Shown: positions 1 through 9,531 of the stretch, one piece after another
Numbering within the stretch: position 1 is the stretch's first letter
Layout: the number at the start of each line of letters is the position of its first letter
Assembly: GCA_028277185.1 (NCBI GenBank)
Contig: JANQGQ010000018.1
Coordinates: forward strand, 248,001 to 312,000
Direction of reading: 5' to 3'
Length of the DNA: 64,000 nucleotides
Origin: Woeseiaceae bacterium
Lineage (GTDB): Bacteria > Pseudomonadota > Gammaproteobacteria > Steroidobacterales > Woeseiaceae
Translations under genes and position numbers: made by a program
Notes under the pieces: model-generated
The model's database searches: none
What the model was told of the DNA's origin: nothing
What the model saw: the letters and a program-made list of their open reading frames with translations, nothing else

Positions 1-99
1 AACGGAGCGCCTAACGCAAGCCCCGCGGCTGTGATGCGGTACCGGAACCTGCCTGACCGGTAGGACATAATGCTCCCGGCAACACGACACGGAACCGCC

Positions 100-1470
100 A
101 TGCACGAAACCCTCGCCGACCTGTATGCGTGCCCGCGCTGCGACAATGCGCCGCTGACCGTGAGCGATGCCGGCCTCGCCTGCAGTGCGTGCAAGGCCGA
201 GTATCCGCTGTTGGACGGCATGCCCTGGCTGTTCGCCGAGCCGGACGCGGCCTTCGGCGAGTGGCGCAACCGGCTGCACTTTGCCGTGCAGAAGTTGAGC
301 CATGAGGTCGCGCGCCTGACGGCCGAGGAAAAGGACAAATCGCTGCACTCGCTGACGGCGCGGCGGATTCAGCGCTATCGCAAGTCGCTGGACTCACACC
401 GGCGCAAGCTGTCCCGCCTGCTGGCGCCCGTCGAGCTCGGTAGCCACAGCGGTAACGTCGAAACGTATCTGGCGCTGCGCACGCGCCTGCCGGTGGATCA
501 GGGTCTCAATACCTACTATCCGAACATCCATCGCGACTGGGCATGGGGCGAGGACGAAAACGCGGCATCGCTCAGGCAGATCGAGGCCGTGCTGCAAGAC
601 GACGCCGAGCTCGGCGACGTGCTCGTACTCGGTGCCGGCGCGGGGCGTCTGGCCTACGACATCCACATGACCCTCGACTGCCGGCGCACCGTCGCCTTCG
701 ATTTCAACCCGATGCTCATGCTCGTCGCGCGCGCCGTCACGGGCGGCGACTCTCTGCCGATGTACGAATTTCCGATAGCGCCGCGATCGCTCGAAGACGA
801 CGCGGTCCTGCGTCAGCTCCAGGCCCCCGAGCCCGTCCGTGACGGCTTTCATCTGGTACTAGGCGACGCACTGCGCCCGCCGTTCAGGCCCGCGGCGTTC
901 GACACGATCGTCACGCCGTGGCTGATCGACATCGTCACCGACGACCTCGGCGTGTTTGCGCGACGGCTCAACCGGCTGCTCCGGGAGGACGGTCGCTGGC
1001 TCAATTTCGGCTCGCTGGCCTTCCACAGCGCGAAGCGGGCCGGGCAGTACAGTCCGGAGGAGACGAAGAACATCGTCGCCGAATCGGGCTTCTCGGATCC
1101 GTACGTGGCGGAGGCCACGATCCCGTACATGTGTTCGCCGGCCAGCCGCCACGGGCGACAGGAGCACACGTTCTCGTTCTCTGCCTGCAAGGAAAAGGAC
1201 GTCGACGCGCCGCCCAGGCACAAGGCGCTGCCCGATTGGCTGGTCACGGGCAAAGAGGCCGTGCCGCTTGCCCAGGCCTTTCGCGCGCAGCAGATGACCA
1301 CCCAGGTCTACGCCTTCATCATGTCGCTGATCGACGGCAAACGCAGCATCGAGGACATGGCCAGGATCTTCGAGAAGCAGCAGCTCATGACGCGCGAAGA
1401 AGCCGTTCCGGCGATCAAGAGCTTTCTGACGCGCATGTTCGACGACGCCAATCGGCAATCGGGCTACTAA
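100..1470 (+). CDS. SAM-dependent methyltransferase with N-terminal zinc ribbon
   Basis: The protein (456 aa) opens with a Trm112-like treble of cysteine pairs (CPRC near residue 12, CSAC near 31), a small zinc-binding knuckle. A Rossmann methyltransferase domain follows: a glycine-rich SAM loop (VLGAGAGRLAYD, about residue 180), an acidic strand end (AFDFNP) and a later LGDAL/FDTIVTPW segment. The combination YYPNIHRDWAWG plus DFNPMLM resembles the N2227/carnosine-methyltransferase-like group, but the substrate cannot be read from sequence. I chose ATG 100 because the zinc ribbon begins directly there; an in-frame ATG at 70 adds ten residues with no family character. It converges on the downstream esterase gene and the two stop regions overlap by 4 nt. 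Confidence 0.75.
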   Translation: MHETLADLYACPRCDNAPLTVSDAGLACSACKAEYPLLDGMPWLFAEPDAAFGEWRNRLHFAVQKLSHEVARLTAEEKDKSLHSLTARRIQRYRKSLDSHRRKLSRLLAPVELGSHSGNVETYLALRTRLPVDQGLNTYYPNIHRDWAWGEDENAASLRQIEAVLQDDAELGDVLVLGAGAGRLAYDIHMTLDCRRTVAFDFNPMLMLVARAVTGGDSLPMYEFPIAPRSLEDDAVLRQLQAPEPVRDGFHLVLGDALRPPFRPAAFDTIVTPWLIDIVTDDLGVFARRLNRLLREDGRWLNFGSLAFHSAKRAGQYSPEETKNIVAESGFSDPYVAEATIPYMCSPASRHGRQEHTFSFSACKEKDVDAPPRHKALPDWLVTGKEAVPLAQAFRAQQMTTQVYAFIMSLIDGKRSIEDMARIFEKQQLMTREEAVPAIKSFLTRMFDDANRQSGY

Positions 1471-2303
1471 AGCGAATCCCTGGACGGCGCCAGGGCCTCG
1501 CCGATTCGCCGGGCCAACCGCTCGACGGCATCCCGGCTTTCGGGCATCACCAGAACGAAGGCCTGGAAGACGTGCCACATGTCGGGCCAGACTTCGAGCT
1601 CGACGGGGCCGCCGGCCGATCGGATGTTCGCCGCCAGACGCTCCGAGTCACTCAACAAAATCTCGTGATCGCCGACCTGTATGTACACGGGACACAGTCC
1701 GCCCGCTTCCGCGTAAACGGGAGATACTAACGGTGAGCGGAGCTCACTTTCTTCGCAGTAGAAGCGCGTCACGTGGGGCAGATCCTCGGGGTTGAACCAG
1801 GGGTCCGCCGCGCGCCGCGTTTCCATGGATTCGCCGCTCGCCGATAAATCCAGCCACGGCGACAACAGGCAGCCCAGCGCCGGCTGCGGCAAGCCGCGCT
1901 CGCGTAACGCCAGCAGCAGCGCCATGCTTAAGCCCCCGCCGGCCGAATCGCCGGCGACGACGATGGCTTCGGGGGGCGTGCCGTCGTCGATGAGCTGTGA
2001 GTAGACGCGAACCGCATCCTCGAGCGCCGCCGGAAACCGGTGCTCGGGCGCGAGACGGTACTCCGGCAACAGCGCCGCGACCCCGGCGGCCCGCGCTATG
2101 TGGCTTGCGAGATGACGATGCGAATCGCAGCTACCGAGTACGTAAGCGCCGCCGTGCAGATAAAGGAGTACCGACGGGCCCTTTGCCTCGGCCGGGCGCA
2201 GCCATTCCGCGGCCAGTCCGGCGAAACGGACGCGTTCCATGCGGACTCCGCCCGCGACCGGCACGAGGCGTGCGAAACGGTCGAGCCGCTGACGCATGCG
2301 CAC
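1467..2303 (-). CDS. alpha/beta hydrolase (HSL-like esterase/lipase)
   Basis: Hormone-sensitive-lipase type alpha/beta hydrolase. The oxyanion-hole motif HGGAYVLGS and the nucleophile elbow GDSAGGG (catalytic Ser) are both present, followed by a late Asp and the His in WPDMWHVF. It probably hydrolyses carboxyl esters in the cytoplasm. The GTG at 2303 is the first conventional start, but family-like sequence (PSFRARLIRAISARYFEFLV) continues upstream in frame to a CTG at 2405-2403 that overlaps the ferredoxin stop. The true protein is therefore probably about 34 residues longer, and the start is uncertain. It lies directly downstream of fdxA on the same strand and may be co-transcribed with it. 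Confidence 0.8.
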   Translation of the reverse strand: MRMRQRLDRFARLVPVAGGVRMERVRFAGLAAEWLRPAEAKGPSVLLYLHGGAYVLGSCDSHRHLASHIARAAGVAALLPEYRLAPEHRFPAALEDAVRVYSQLIDDGTPPEAIVVAGDSAGGGLSMALLLALRERGLPQPALGCLLSPWLDLSASGESMETRRAADPWFNPEDLPHVTRFYCEESELRSPLVSPVYAEAGGLCPVYIQVGDHEILLSDSERLAANIRSAGGPVELEVWPDMWHVFQAFVLVMPESRDAVERLARRIGEALAPSRDSL

Positions 2304-2401
2304 GACGTCCGCGGTTTCGGGGCTGACGAGGAATTCGAAGTAGCGGGCGCTGATGGCCCGGATCAGGCGCGCGCGGAAACTCGGAGTCGGTTCGTTGGCG
2401 T

Positions 2402-2725
2402 TCAGCGCTCGAGGTGCTCCAGCTTGTCCTTGACCTCACGCCAGTCGTCGGCGTCCTCGGGCGCCGGCTTCATCTCCGTGATTACGGGCCACTGCCGCGA
2501 CAGGTCGGCGTTGATCTCCAGAAACTGTTCCTGACCGGCCGGGATCTCGTCCTCGGAATAGATCGCCTCCACCGGGCACTCGGGCTCGCACAAGGTGCAA
2601 TCGATGCACTCGTCCGGATCGATGACCAGGAAATTCGGCCCTTCGTGGAAACAGTCGACGGGGCAAACTTCGACGCAATCCGTGTACTTACACTTGATGC
2701 AGGATTCGGTCACTACGAACGTCAT
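2402..2725 (-). CDS. fdxA: ferredoxin FdxA, 7Fe type
   Basis: A 107-aa bacterial ferredoxin with two cluster-binding motifs. The first ([17 protein letters not shown]) has the 3Fe-4S/4Fe-4S arrangement; the second ([15 protein letters not shown]) is a classic CxxCxxCxxxCP. Length and C-terminal tail ([14 protein letters not shown]) match the FdxA family, a cytoplasmic low-potential electron carrier. ATG 2725 is preceded by a purine-rich stretch. The stop overlaps the region where the downstream esterase reading frame begins, suggesting a two-gene transcript. Confidence 0.95.
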   Translation of the reverse strand: MTFVVTESCIKCKYTDCVEVCPVDCFHEGPNFLVIDPDECIDCTLCEPECPVEAIYSEDEIPAGQEQFLEINADLSRQWPVITEMKPAPEDADDWREVKDKLEHLER

Positions 2726-2969
2726 GATGGAGCCTTAGGTTTAGAACCAGTCAAAGCTATTCGAAAGGCATGCGGGTTTCAAGACGGGATTCCCGCTCGT
2801 CCCTTCGGGGCGAATGTATCGAACATGTTTCGATCTCTTGAAATTTTTGTTGCGTAGCTAGTTTCCACAGCGCTTCCTGCAACGTGCCTCGACTAGACTT
2901 CTCCTCGCCCGCGCTCCGGGCGCTCACAAAGCACAAACAGACTCACGACGGCTGCTGAAAGGAAGAGGC

Positions 2970-3590
2970 ATGACTCGCCTGCTGTTAATTTCGATAAGTG
3001 CGGTGCTAATCAATCTGCTCATATTCACGGCGATCGAATACATGGTCGGCAGCAAGCGCGTCCGCCTGACGCCGGCGGAAGACGTGCAGATCGCCAACTT
3101 CATCCGCATGACGGAGCAGTCCAGAGAAGTGCGTTCCCGGCGCGATCCGACGGCGCCGCAAAAACCGAACCAGGACGTCAACCAGGATCTGAACCGTCTC
3201 GCCGACGCATCGAATGCAGGAGGCCTCGGCACGATCGACCTCAGTGCACCGCAACTCGACATCGACATCGGCCCGGCCGTCGCCGGCGACATCCGCATCG
3301 CGCGCGAACTGACGCCGCTCGTGCGCGTGTCGCCCGACTATCCGCCCGGCGCACTGGCCAAGCGTATCGAAGGCTTCGTCCTGCTGCGCTTCGAGGTCAC
3401 GGAGACCGGCTCCGTCGAGAATCCCGAAGTCCTGCGCGCGGAGCCCGAAGGACTGTTCGAACGAGCGGCCAAACGCGCCGTAACGCGCTGGAAGTTTCAG
3501 CCGCAGATCCGCGACGGCAAGCCGACGCGCGTCGTCACGATGAACCGCATCGTCTTCATGCTCGACCGCAGCGGCGAAGTCGAAGGGTGA
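2970..3590 (+). CDS. TonB-family energy-transducer-like protein
   Basis: A 206-aa protein with one N-terminal membrane anchor (about residues 3-26, hydrophobic with ISISAVLINLLIF) and a C-terminal TonB domain: VSPDYPPGALAKRIEGFVLLRFEVTETGSVENPEV followed by the typical AVTRWKFQP. TonB proteins pass proton-motive-force energy to outer-membrane receptors. The linker is short and not strongly proline-rich, so a cognate ExbBD pair is not assured; none is adjacent. GGAAGAGGC before the ATG serves as ribosome-binding site. It ends 12 nt before pstS and may be co-transcribed with the pst genes, an unusual neighbour for that operon. Confidence 0.85.
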   Translation: MTRLLLISISAVLINLLIFTAIEYMVGSKRVRLTPAEDVQIANFIRMTEQSREVRSRRDPTAPQKPNQDVNQDLNRLADASNAGGLGTIDLSAPQLDIDIGPAVAGDIRIARELTPLVRVSPDYPPGALAKRIEGFVLLRFEVTETGSVENPEVLRAEPEGLFERAAKRAVTRWKFQPQIRDGKPTRVVTMNRIVFMLDRSGEVEG

Positions 3591-3602
3591 GCAGAGCCCG
3601 TC

Positions 3603-4622
3603 GTGTCCCGGCTCACCGCGCTCCTCGCCCTCGCCCTCTGCATCGCGGCCTGCGGTGACGCCGCCGACAAGACTCGCCTGACCGGATCGGGCGCGAGCTT
3701 TCCGTACCCGATCTATGCGACCTGGTTCAAAGCCTACGGCAAAGCGAACCCGGACGTTCTGATCAACTATCAGGCCAAGGGCAGCGGGGCCGGCATCCGC
3801 GATCTGATCAACGGCACGGTGGACTTCGCAGGCAGCGACGCCGCGATGTCCGACGCCGAGATCGCCGAACTCGAAGGCGGCGTCGTGATGATTCCGATCA
3901 CCGCCGGGAAGATCGTGATTGCGTACAACCTCCCTGGCGTCGACGCGCCGCTGCGCCTGGGCCGCGAGGTCTATCCGCGGATCTTCCTTGGCGAGATTCG
4001 CCGCTGGAACGATCCTGCAATCGCAAAGGACAACCCGAACGCCAGACTGCCCGATCTGCCGATCACGGTCGTGCGACGCGCCGACTCGAGCGGTACTACC
4101 TATGCGTTCACGAATCACCTGAGCAGCGCCTCCGCACTGTGGCAGCGCGGTCCCGGGCGCGGCAAGACGGTGCCATGGCCCAACAACGACAAGATCATTG
4201 CCGCGCCCAAAAACGACGGCGTCACGGCAACGATCCTGCAAACACCCGGCGCCGTCGGCTACGTCGAATACGGCTACGCCAAGTTCGGCCAGCTGCCGAT
4301 GGCGATGCTCGAGAACCGCGCCGGACAGTTCGTCCTGCCGGGCGCGGAGAGCGGGCGCGCCGCGCTCGAAAATGCGGCAGTGCCGGACGATCTTCGGGTC
4401 TGGATACCCGACCCGGCGAACGACGGCGCCTATCCGATCGTTACGTACACCTGGCTGCTGCTCAGGCAGCAGAACCCGGATACCGGCGTCGCGGCCGCGC
4501 TCAGGCGCCTCGTCGCCGACTGTCTCACGAGCGGCCAGACGGCGGCGGTCGACCTCGGCTATCTGCCGCTGCCCGACGCCGTGGTCGAGCGCTCGCTGTC
4601 GGCGCTGGACCGGGTTCGCTGA
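3603..4622 (+). CDS. pstS: phosphate ABC transporter, substrate-binding protein PstS
   Basis: Periplasmic or lipid-anchored phosphate-binding protein (339 aa). The signal peptide ends in a lipobox (CIAAC), so it is probably a lipoprotein. Family landmarks are GSGASFPYPIY, NYQAKGSGAGIRDLINGTVDFAGSDAAM, RRADSSGTTYAFT and GAVGYVEYGYA, all phosphate-contact segments. The start is GTG. Its stop overlaps the pstC start (TGATG). First gene of pstSCAB. No phoU follows pstB. Confidence 0.95.
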   Translation: MSRLTALLALALCIAACGDAADKTRLTGSGASFPYPIYATWFKAYGKANPDVLINYQAKGSGAGIRDLINGTVDFAGSDAAMSDAEIAELEGGVVMIPITAGKIVIAYNLPGVDAPLRLGREVYPRIFLGEIRRWNDPAIAKDNPNARLPDLPITVVRRADSSGTTYAFTNHLSSASALWQRGPGRGKTVPWPNNDKIIAAPKNDGVTATILQTPGAVGYVEYGYAKFGQLPMAMLENRAGQFVLPGAESGRAALENAAVPDDLRVWIPDPANDGAYPIVTYTWLLLRQQNPDTGVAAALRRLVADCLTSGQTAAVDLGYLPLPDAVVERSLSALDRVR

Positions 4623-5596
4623 TGGCTGGCGAGCCGGCCAAGACCGGAAACCACGGCGGCATCGCCCGCGCACCGGCGGCCGGGGAACGCATCGCCGACC
4701 GGCTGTTCCGCGGCGGCACCCGCGTGCTGACGTGGCTGGTCGTGCTGCTGTCCGCCTACATCGTCTGGGAGATCGGCGGCAGCGCGCTGCCGGCGATCCG
4801 CGAATACGGACTCGGGTTTCTGATCGGAACGGAGTGGGACCCCAACGCGGGCAAGTTCGGCGTGCTGCCGCAGATCTGGGGTACCGTGTACAGCTCGTTT
4901 CTCGCGCTGCTTATGGCCGGCACCGTCGGCCTCGTCATCGCGATCTTCCTGACTCAGGGCTTTCTGCCGGCGAAACTGGAGACGGCCTTTCGCTCCATCG
5001 TCGAGCTGCTGGCCGCCGTCCCGAGCGTCGTCTACGGGCTCTGGGGCATTCACGTCGTCATCCCGCTGCTGCGGCCGGCGGCGGACTGGCTGCACGCGGA
5101 ACTGGGGTGGGTGCCGTTTTTCGGCACGACCCTGAGCGGGCCAGGCATGTTCCCGGCCGCCCTGGTGCTCGCGATCATGGTGCTGCCGACCGTCGCGGCC
5201 ATTTCGCAGGACGCACTGAGAGCCGTGCCGCACAAGATGCGGGAGGCCGTTTACGGGATGGGAGCGACCCGCTGGCAGGCAATTCTCAAGGTCATCGTGC
5301 CGGCGGCCTCGTCGAGCATTTTCGGCGCGATGGTGCTGGGGCTCGGCCGCGCACTCGGCGAGACGATGGCGCTGGCCATGCTCGTCGGTAACAGCAATCA
5401 GATCACCCTGTCGCTGTTCTCGCCCGCCAACACACTTGCCGCCTCGCTTGCGCTGAACTTTCCCGAGGCCGGCGTCGTGGAGGCAGGCGCCCTCATGTAC
5501 GCAGCCCTCGTGCTGCTGGCGATAACGCTGATCGTCAACGTCATCGGCGCAAGCATCGTCGCACGCTCGACGCGCCGGCTCGAGGGTCAGGCGTGA
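4622..5596 (+). CDS. pstC: phosphate ABC transporter permease PstC
   Basis: Inner-membrane permease (324 aa) with about six transmembrane segments, starting with VLTWLVVLLSAYIVWEIGG. The permease signature loop is MREAVYGMGATRWQAILKVIVPAASS, typical of PstC. ATG 4622 overlaps the pstS stop; the same frame is open far upstream, but only because it is antisense-compatible with pstS. Its TGA overlaps the GTG of pstA, pointing to translational coupling in the pst operon. Confidence 0.93.
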   Translation: MAGEPAKTGNHGGIARAPAAGERIADRLFRGGTRVLTWLVVLLSAYIVWEIGGSALPAIREYGLGFLIGTEWDPNAGKFGVLPQIWGTVYSSFLALLMAGTVGLVIAIFLTQGFLPAKLETAFRSIVELLAAVPSVVYGLWGIHVVIPLLRPAADWLHAELGWVPFFGTTLSGPGMFPAALVLAIMVLPTVAAISQDALRAVPHKMREAVYGMGATRWQAILKVIVPAASSSIFGAMVLGLGRALGETMALAMLVGNSNQITLSLFSPANTLAASLALNFPEAGVVEAGALMYAALVLLAITLIVNVIGASIVARSTRRLEGQA

Positions 5597-6498
5597 GCGT
5601 CGCGCCCGGGCCGAGCGCCTTCGACAGGGCCGCGATCACGCGGTCGTGGCGGCGCCGGCACACACTCACGAGCAGCCTGCTCACCGTCTTCACCTGGCTG
5701 GTCGCGCTGCTTGCCTGCGTGCCGCTGTTTTCGGTCCTCTACATGCTCGTCGTGAAAGGCGGTGCCAGACTCAGCCTCGCCGTCTTCACGGAGCTGCCGC
5801 CCGTAGCCTTCGAGCCCGGCGGAGGCTTCGGCAACGCCATCGTCGGAACCGGTGTCATGGTCGGGATCGCGGCGCTGCTGGCCGTTCCCGCCGGCATCCT
5901 CATCGCGGTATACCTGGCCGAGTTCGGCCGCGCCAGCCGCATCGCCCGCATCGCCCGTTTCTGCATCAAGACGCTCACGGGGATGCCGTCGATTCTCGCC
6001 GGCGTGTTCGCCTACGCCGCCGTCGTGCTCGTTACGGGCGGCTACTCGGCCCCGGCGGGCGGCGTTGCGCTCGCGCTCCTGATGCTGCCCACCGTCGTAC
6101 TGACGGCCGAGGAGTCGCTCCGGATGGTGCCGCAGCCGATGCGGGAAGCCGCCTACGGGATCGGCTGCACGCCGACGCAGGCGGTGCTGCGCGTCGTCCT
6201 GCCGACCGCGGCGCCCGGGGCGCTCACGGGCATCATGCTGGCCGTCGCGCGCGCGTCCGGAGAGACCGCGCCGCTGTTGTTCACGGCCCTGTTCAGCGAC
6301 TACTGGATCAACCAGCTCGGCACGATCGAACTCATGGAGCCTACGGCATCGCTGGCCGTACTCATTTACAATTACTCGGGCATGCCCTTCGAGAACCAGA
6401 TCGAACTCGCGTGGGCGGCGTCGCTGGTACTCGTGATCCTCGTCATGCTGGCCAACGGGGCCGGCCGGCTGCTCGGCCGCAATCGGACAGGACACTAG
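5593..6498 (+). CDS. pstA: phosphate ABC transporter permease PstA
   Basis: Second permease of the Pst importer (301 aa). About six membrane segments and the PstA coupling-loop signature MREAAYGIGCTPTQAVLRVVLP are visible, preceded by GMPSILAGVFAY. It pairs with PstC to form the channel energised by PstB. The GTG start at 5593 overlaps the pstC stop by four bases. The stop is immediately followed by the pstB ATG. Confidence 0.94.
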   Translation: MSVAPGPSAFDRAAITRSWRRRHTLTSSLLTVFTWLVALLACVPLFSVLYMLVVKGGARLSLAVFTELPPVAFEPGGGFGNAIVGTGVMVGIAALLAVPAGILIAVYLAEFGRASRIARIARFCIKTLTGMPSILAGVFAYAAVVLVTGGYSAPAGGVALALLMLPTVVLTAEESLRMVPQPMREAAYGIGCTPTQAVLRVVLPTAAPGALTGIMLAVARASGETAPLLFTALFSDYWINQLGTIELMEPTASLAVLIYNYSGMPFENQIELAWAASLVLVILVMLANGAGRLLGRNRTGH

Positions 6499-7311
6499 AT
6501 GGCAATCGCGGAAAACCTCGTGACGACGGCCTTCGCAAAGGACGCGGTACTCGACTGCCGGCTCGACAGGCTGCACTACGGCAGCTTTCAGGCCGTTCGC
6601 GACAGCCACATCCCGGTCCACAAAGGCCGCATCACGGGCTTCATCGGGCCTTCCGGCTGCGGCAAGAGCTCGGTGCTGCGCTGCTTCAACCGCACGAACG
6701 ATCTGATCCCCGGATTCAGCTTCGACGGGCAGGTGCTTTTCGAAGGCAGCGACATCTACGCCGCCGACATCGATCCGGTAGCGATCCGCCGGTTTATCGG
6801 CATGGTGTTCCAACAACCCAATCCATTCGCGATGAGCATCTTCGACAACGTGGCGTTCGGCCTGAAGATCAACCGCTACAAGGGCGACGTCGCCGCACGC
6901 GTCGAAGAAGCGCTCAGGCAGGCCGCGCTGTGGGACGAGGTCAAGGACAAGCTGAAACGCAGCGGCCTCTCACTGTCCGGCGGCCAGCAGCAGCGCCTGT
7001 GCATCGCACGCGCGATCGCCACGTCGCCGACCGTCCTGCTCATGGACGAACCCTGCTCGGCGCTCGATCCGATCGCGACCCAGCGCATCGAGGAACTCAT
7101 GCTCGAGTTGAAGGAGCGGTACACGATCGCACTCGTGACGCACAACATGCAGCAGGCACGGCGCGTGGCGGACAACACCGCGTTCATGGGTGTCGACATC
7201 GCCGGAGGCCGACGCACGGGCTACCTCGTCGAGTTCGGCAGCACCGACCAGGTTTTCGAAGACCCGCGCGAGGCGCTGACGCGGGAATACCTCCGCGGCA
7301 AGTTCAGTTAG
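6499..7311 (+). CDS. pstB: phosphate ABC transporter ATP-binding protein PstB
   Basis: ATPase subunit (270 aa). It has the Walker [10 protein letters not shown] (about residue 51), Q-loop [12 protein letters not shown], signature [16 protein letters not shown], Walker [14 protein letters not shown] and switch His (VTHNMQQA). The PNPFAMSI segment is diagnostic for PstB. It is the last gene of pstSCAB; the next gene is convergent, so phoU must be elsewhere or absent. No convincing PhoB box was found upstream by eye. Confidence 0.96.
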   Translation: MAIAENLVTTAFAKDAVLDCRLDRLHYGSFQAVRDSHIPVHKGRITGFIGPSGCGKSSVLRCFNRTNDLIPGFSFDGQVLFEGSDIYAADIDPVAIRRFIGMVFQQPNPFAMSIFDNVAFGLKINRYKGDVAARVEEALRQAALWDEVKDKLKRSGLSLSGGQQQRLCIARAIATSPTVLLMDEPCSALDPIATQRIEELMLELKERYTIALVTHNMQQARRVADNTAFMGVDIAGGRRTGYLVEFGSTDQVFEDPREALTREYLRGKFS

Positions 7312-7338
7312 CGGCAGCGGCCGCCGGACCCCGCCCCG

Positions 7339-8175
7339 TCACCGCGGATACCAGCGGTCGGATTCCAGCCGCGCGCGGCCATCGGCGGCGAGCTTTTCCA
7401 GATGCGCGAGCAGGGAGCGTTCGGCCAGACCATGTAGCGCCGCCGGGACCTCGGCATAGACGTGGGCGACCAGCTCGCCCGTCCCCAGACCCGGATTCCC
7501 CGCAAGCGCAGCGACGACCTTGGCCTCACGTTCGAGCCGGTGCTCAATGATCCAGTCGATCACCCGCCGCGGATCGTCGATCCGGTCCCCATGTCCGGGC
7601 AGCAGCGCATCCGGTTGACGGTCGCGCAGCTTCCCGAGACTCGCGAGATAGTCGCGCATGTTGCCGTCCGGCGGATCGATGACGACCGTGGAGCCGTCGA
7701 TGACGTGGTCGCCGGTGACGATCCAGTTGCTCGGCTCGTGACGGTAGCAGAGGTGGTTCGACGCGTGTCCCGGCGTGTGAACGGCCTCGAGCCGGAATTC
7801 GTCCGTGACGAGCGCGTCGCCGTCATCCAGGATGCGCAGAGGCCTGAAGCTTGCGTCCTGGTGCGGGCCTTCGGGCGCCGGGCGCCCGAGCACCTCCGCG
7901 CCGGTGCGCTCTTCCAGCAGCGCCACGCCCGGCGAGTGATCCGGGTGCGTATGCGTGACCAGTATCCAGCGGATCGGCGCGCCCGCGTAGTCGAGTATCG
8001 CGTCGATGTGCCGAAGCATGGCCGGCCCCGGATCGACGACCGCGATCTCGCGCTCGCCAAAGAGATAGGTGTTGGTGCCGGGCCCGGTCATCATCGACGG
8101 ATTCGGTGCCAGCAATCGGCGGACGCCCGGCGCAAGCGTGGCCGTTTGCGGCAGCGACGGCCCGAACGTTGTCAT
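7339..8175 (-). CDS. MBL-fold metallo-hydrolase (LACTB2/RNase-Z-like)
   Basis: Metallo-beta-lactamase superfamily hydrolase (278 aa). The dinuclear metal site is intact: HTHPDH at residues 75-80, later PGHASNHLCY, and D/H ligands in TGDHVIDGS and LPGHGD. The C-terminal 70 residues (IEHRLEREAKVVAAL and so on) look like the winged-helix domain of LACTB2-type enzymes. The substrate is unknown; a thioester or RNA substrate is possible. Its ATG overlaps the stop of the upstream NUDIX gene by 4 nt, so the two are probably translated together. Confidence 0.85.
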   Translation of the reverse strand: MTTFGPSLPQTATLAPGVRRLLAPNPSMMTGPGTNTYLFGEREIAVVDPGPAMLRHIDAILDYAGAPIRWILVTHTHPDHSPGVALLEERTGAEVLGRPAPEGPHQDASFRPLRILDDGDALVTDEFRLEAVHTPGHASNHLCYRHEPSNWIVTGDHVIDGSTVVIDPPDGNMRDYLASLGKLRDRQPDALLPGHGDRIDDPRRVIDWIIEHRLEREAKVVAALAGNPGLGTGELVAHVYAEVPAALHGLAERSLLAHLEKLAADGRARLESDRWYPR

Positions 8176-8912
8176 GCGCCGCCCGCCGGATAGCCGGGGT
8201 CGCCCGGCAGCAGCACGCGGCGCTTGCCGTCGACGGTGACGGCGACCGGCATGACCGGGTCGATGCCCGCCCGGGCGCGCGCGTCCGCGTCGCGCATCGC
8301 CGCCGCAAGCGTTTCGAATCGCTCCAGCGCGCGCAGCGTCGTGATCGTCGGCAGGAACATCGGCAGGCGGTCTTCATCGTGCCGCCTGACGGCCTCCGCC
8401 ACGCCCATCCAGCACGAGTCGGTAAGTTCCAGTCCGCAGTGACCGGCAGTCTGACCGCTCGGAGCGGCGGCGAGATAGAACCGCGTCGAGAAGCGCCGGG
8501 CGAAACGCTCGGGCGTTATCCAGTGACCGGTCAGATGCAGCGCGGCCACATCGATCCCGACGCGGTAATCCTTAAGCAGAGTAGTCCACGCGAGTTCGCC
8601 CGCGTTCAGCGCGCTGCGCGCCGCCGACAGCGACCGGGACCCCGCTGCCGTGCGTCCGAGCAGCACCCCCGTTTCCTCGAAGAGCTCGCGAACCGCCGCG
8701 CTCAGGAAAGGGATGTCGGCCGCGGCGACGTCCTTACAATCGAATTCGGATGCGGCACGTTCGTCCTCCCGTTCAAGCACACCGCCCGGAAAAGCCCATA
8801 CGTCAGCGAACGCCGTGGTCGCGCCGCGACGCACGAGGAACACCGCGAGGCCATCCGGCCGCTCGTCGAGGAGAATGACGGTCGACGAAGGTCTCGGCGC
8901 GTCGTCAGCCAC
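8172..8912 (-). CDS. NUDIX hydrolase (NUDT19/CoA-pyrophosphatase-like)
   Basis: NUDIX protein (246 aa). The Nudix helix is present as AVRELFEETGVLL, but an insertion of roughly 25 residues (containing EREDERAASEFD) separates it from the GG of FPGGVLE. This arrangement is seen in NUDT7/NUDT19-like acyl-CoA diphosphatases. It overlaps the MBL-fold gene downstream (4 nt) and the SRPBCC gene upstream (8 nt), so the three form one compact operon. Substrate assignment is inference. Confidence 0.82.
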   Translation of the reverse strand: MADDAPRPSSTVILLDERPDGLAVFLVRRGATTAFADVWAFPGGVLEREDERAASEFDCKDVAAADIPFLSAAVRELFEETGVLLGRTAAGSRSLSAARSALNAGELAWTTLLKDYRVGIDVAALHLTGHWITPERFARRFSTRFYLAAAPSGQTAGHCGLELTDSCWMGVAEAVRRHDEDRLPMFLPTITTLRALERFETLAAAMRDADARARAGIDPVMPVAVTVDGKRRVLLPGDPGYPAGGA

Positions 8913-9462
8913 CGGCCGGCGACGCTTCGGCGTTATCGGCGTCCCCGGTTTCCACCCAGGCCCCGAGTCGGGCCAGCGCCTCGCCGATGACGTAGTCGAC
9001 CGGGATCGCCACGGCGTCGAGGCCGCCCGGACGATACCCCCCCACCGCGTAGGTCCACTTCACCCGCGTCTGGCCGTCGGCCGTTGGGAAGAACTCCCAG
9101 GTCATGTTGCCGTCGACGCCCATCAGGCCCAACGGACCGAGGCCGCCGGTGAGGCGGACCAGGACGTTGCGATTGACGAAAGTCACCGTCAGATGCACGA
9201 CACCGTCGCCGTCCTCGAGGTCTTCGCAAAAACAACCCTGGGGGCGGGCGTCGATCCGGAGCCGGGACGCGTCGCCGGATATCGTATGGTCGCTGCTCCA
9301 CCAGTCCCCGACGCGGTCCACCGCCGCCGCGTAGACCGACTCGACCGGCGCATCGACGACGCGTTCGTGCTGAATCGTGAAACCGCCCGGGGCGGAGTCG
9401 AGCACCTCGGCTCCGCTTTCGGCGGCGAGGACCGGCAGCAACATCAGCAGCGCTCGGCGCAT
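8905..9462 (-). CDS. SRPBCC-family protein with signal peptide
   Basis: A 185-aa protein with a probable N-terminal signal sequence (MRRALLMLLPVLAAESGA) and a START/polyketide-cyclase-like domain: ERVVDAPVESVYAAAVDRVGDWW at the beginning and VKWTYAVGGY toward the end, the typical helix-grip pattern. It probably binds a hydrophobic ligand in the periplasm; no catalytic residues can be assigned. Its 3' end overlaps the NUDIX start. Confidence 0.75.
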   Translation of the reverse strand: MRRALLMLLPVLAAESGAEVLDSAPGGFTIQHERVVDAPVESVYAAAVDRVGDWWSSDHTISGDASRLRIDARPQGCFCEDLEDGDGVVHLTVTFVNRNVLVRLTGGLGPLGLMGVDGNMTWEFFPTADGQTRVKWTYAVGGYRPGGLDAVAIPVDYVIGEALARLGAWVETGDADNAEASPAGG

Positions 9463-9531
9463 GGATCGTTTCCGAATCGACTCCGTTCAGTCGGAGCTTA
9501 CCGCAGAACGATGCGCCGGTCCCTGGCGTCC

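Noticed and set aside
3006..4673. Long open frame on the minus strand over the pstS region (555 codons)
   Set aside because: It is the antisense shadow of pstS and the TonB-like gene in GC-rich DNA; composition is Arg/Asp/Gly rich with no family motifs.
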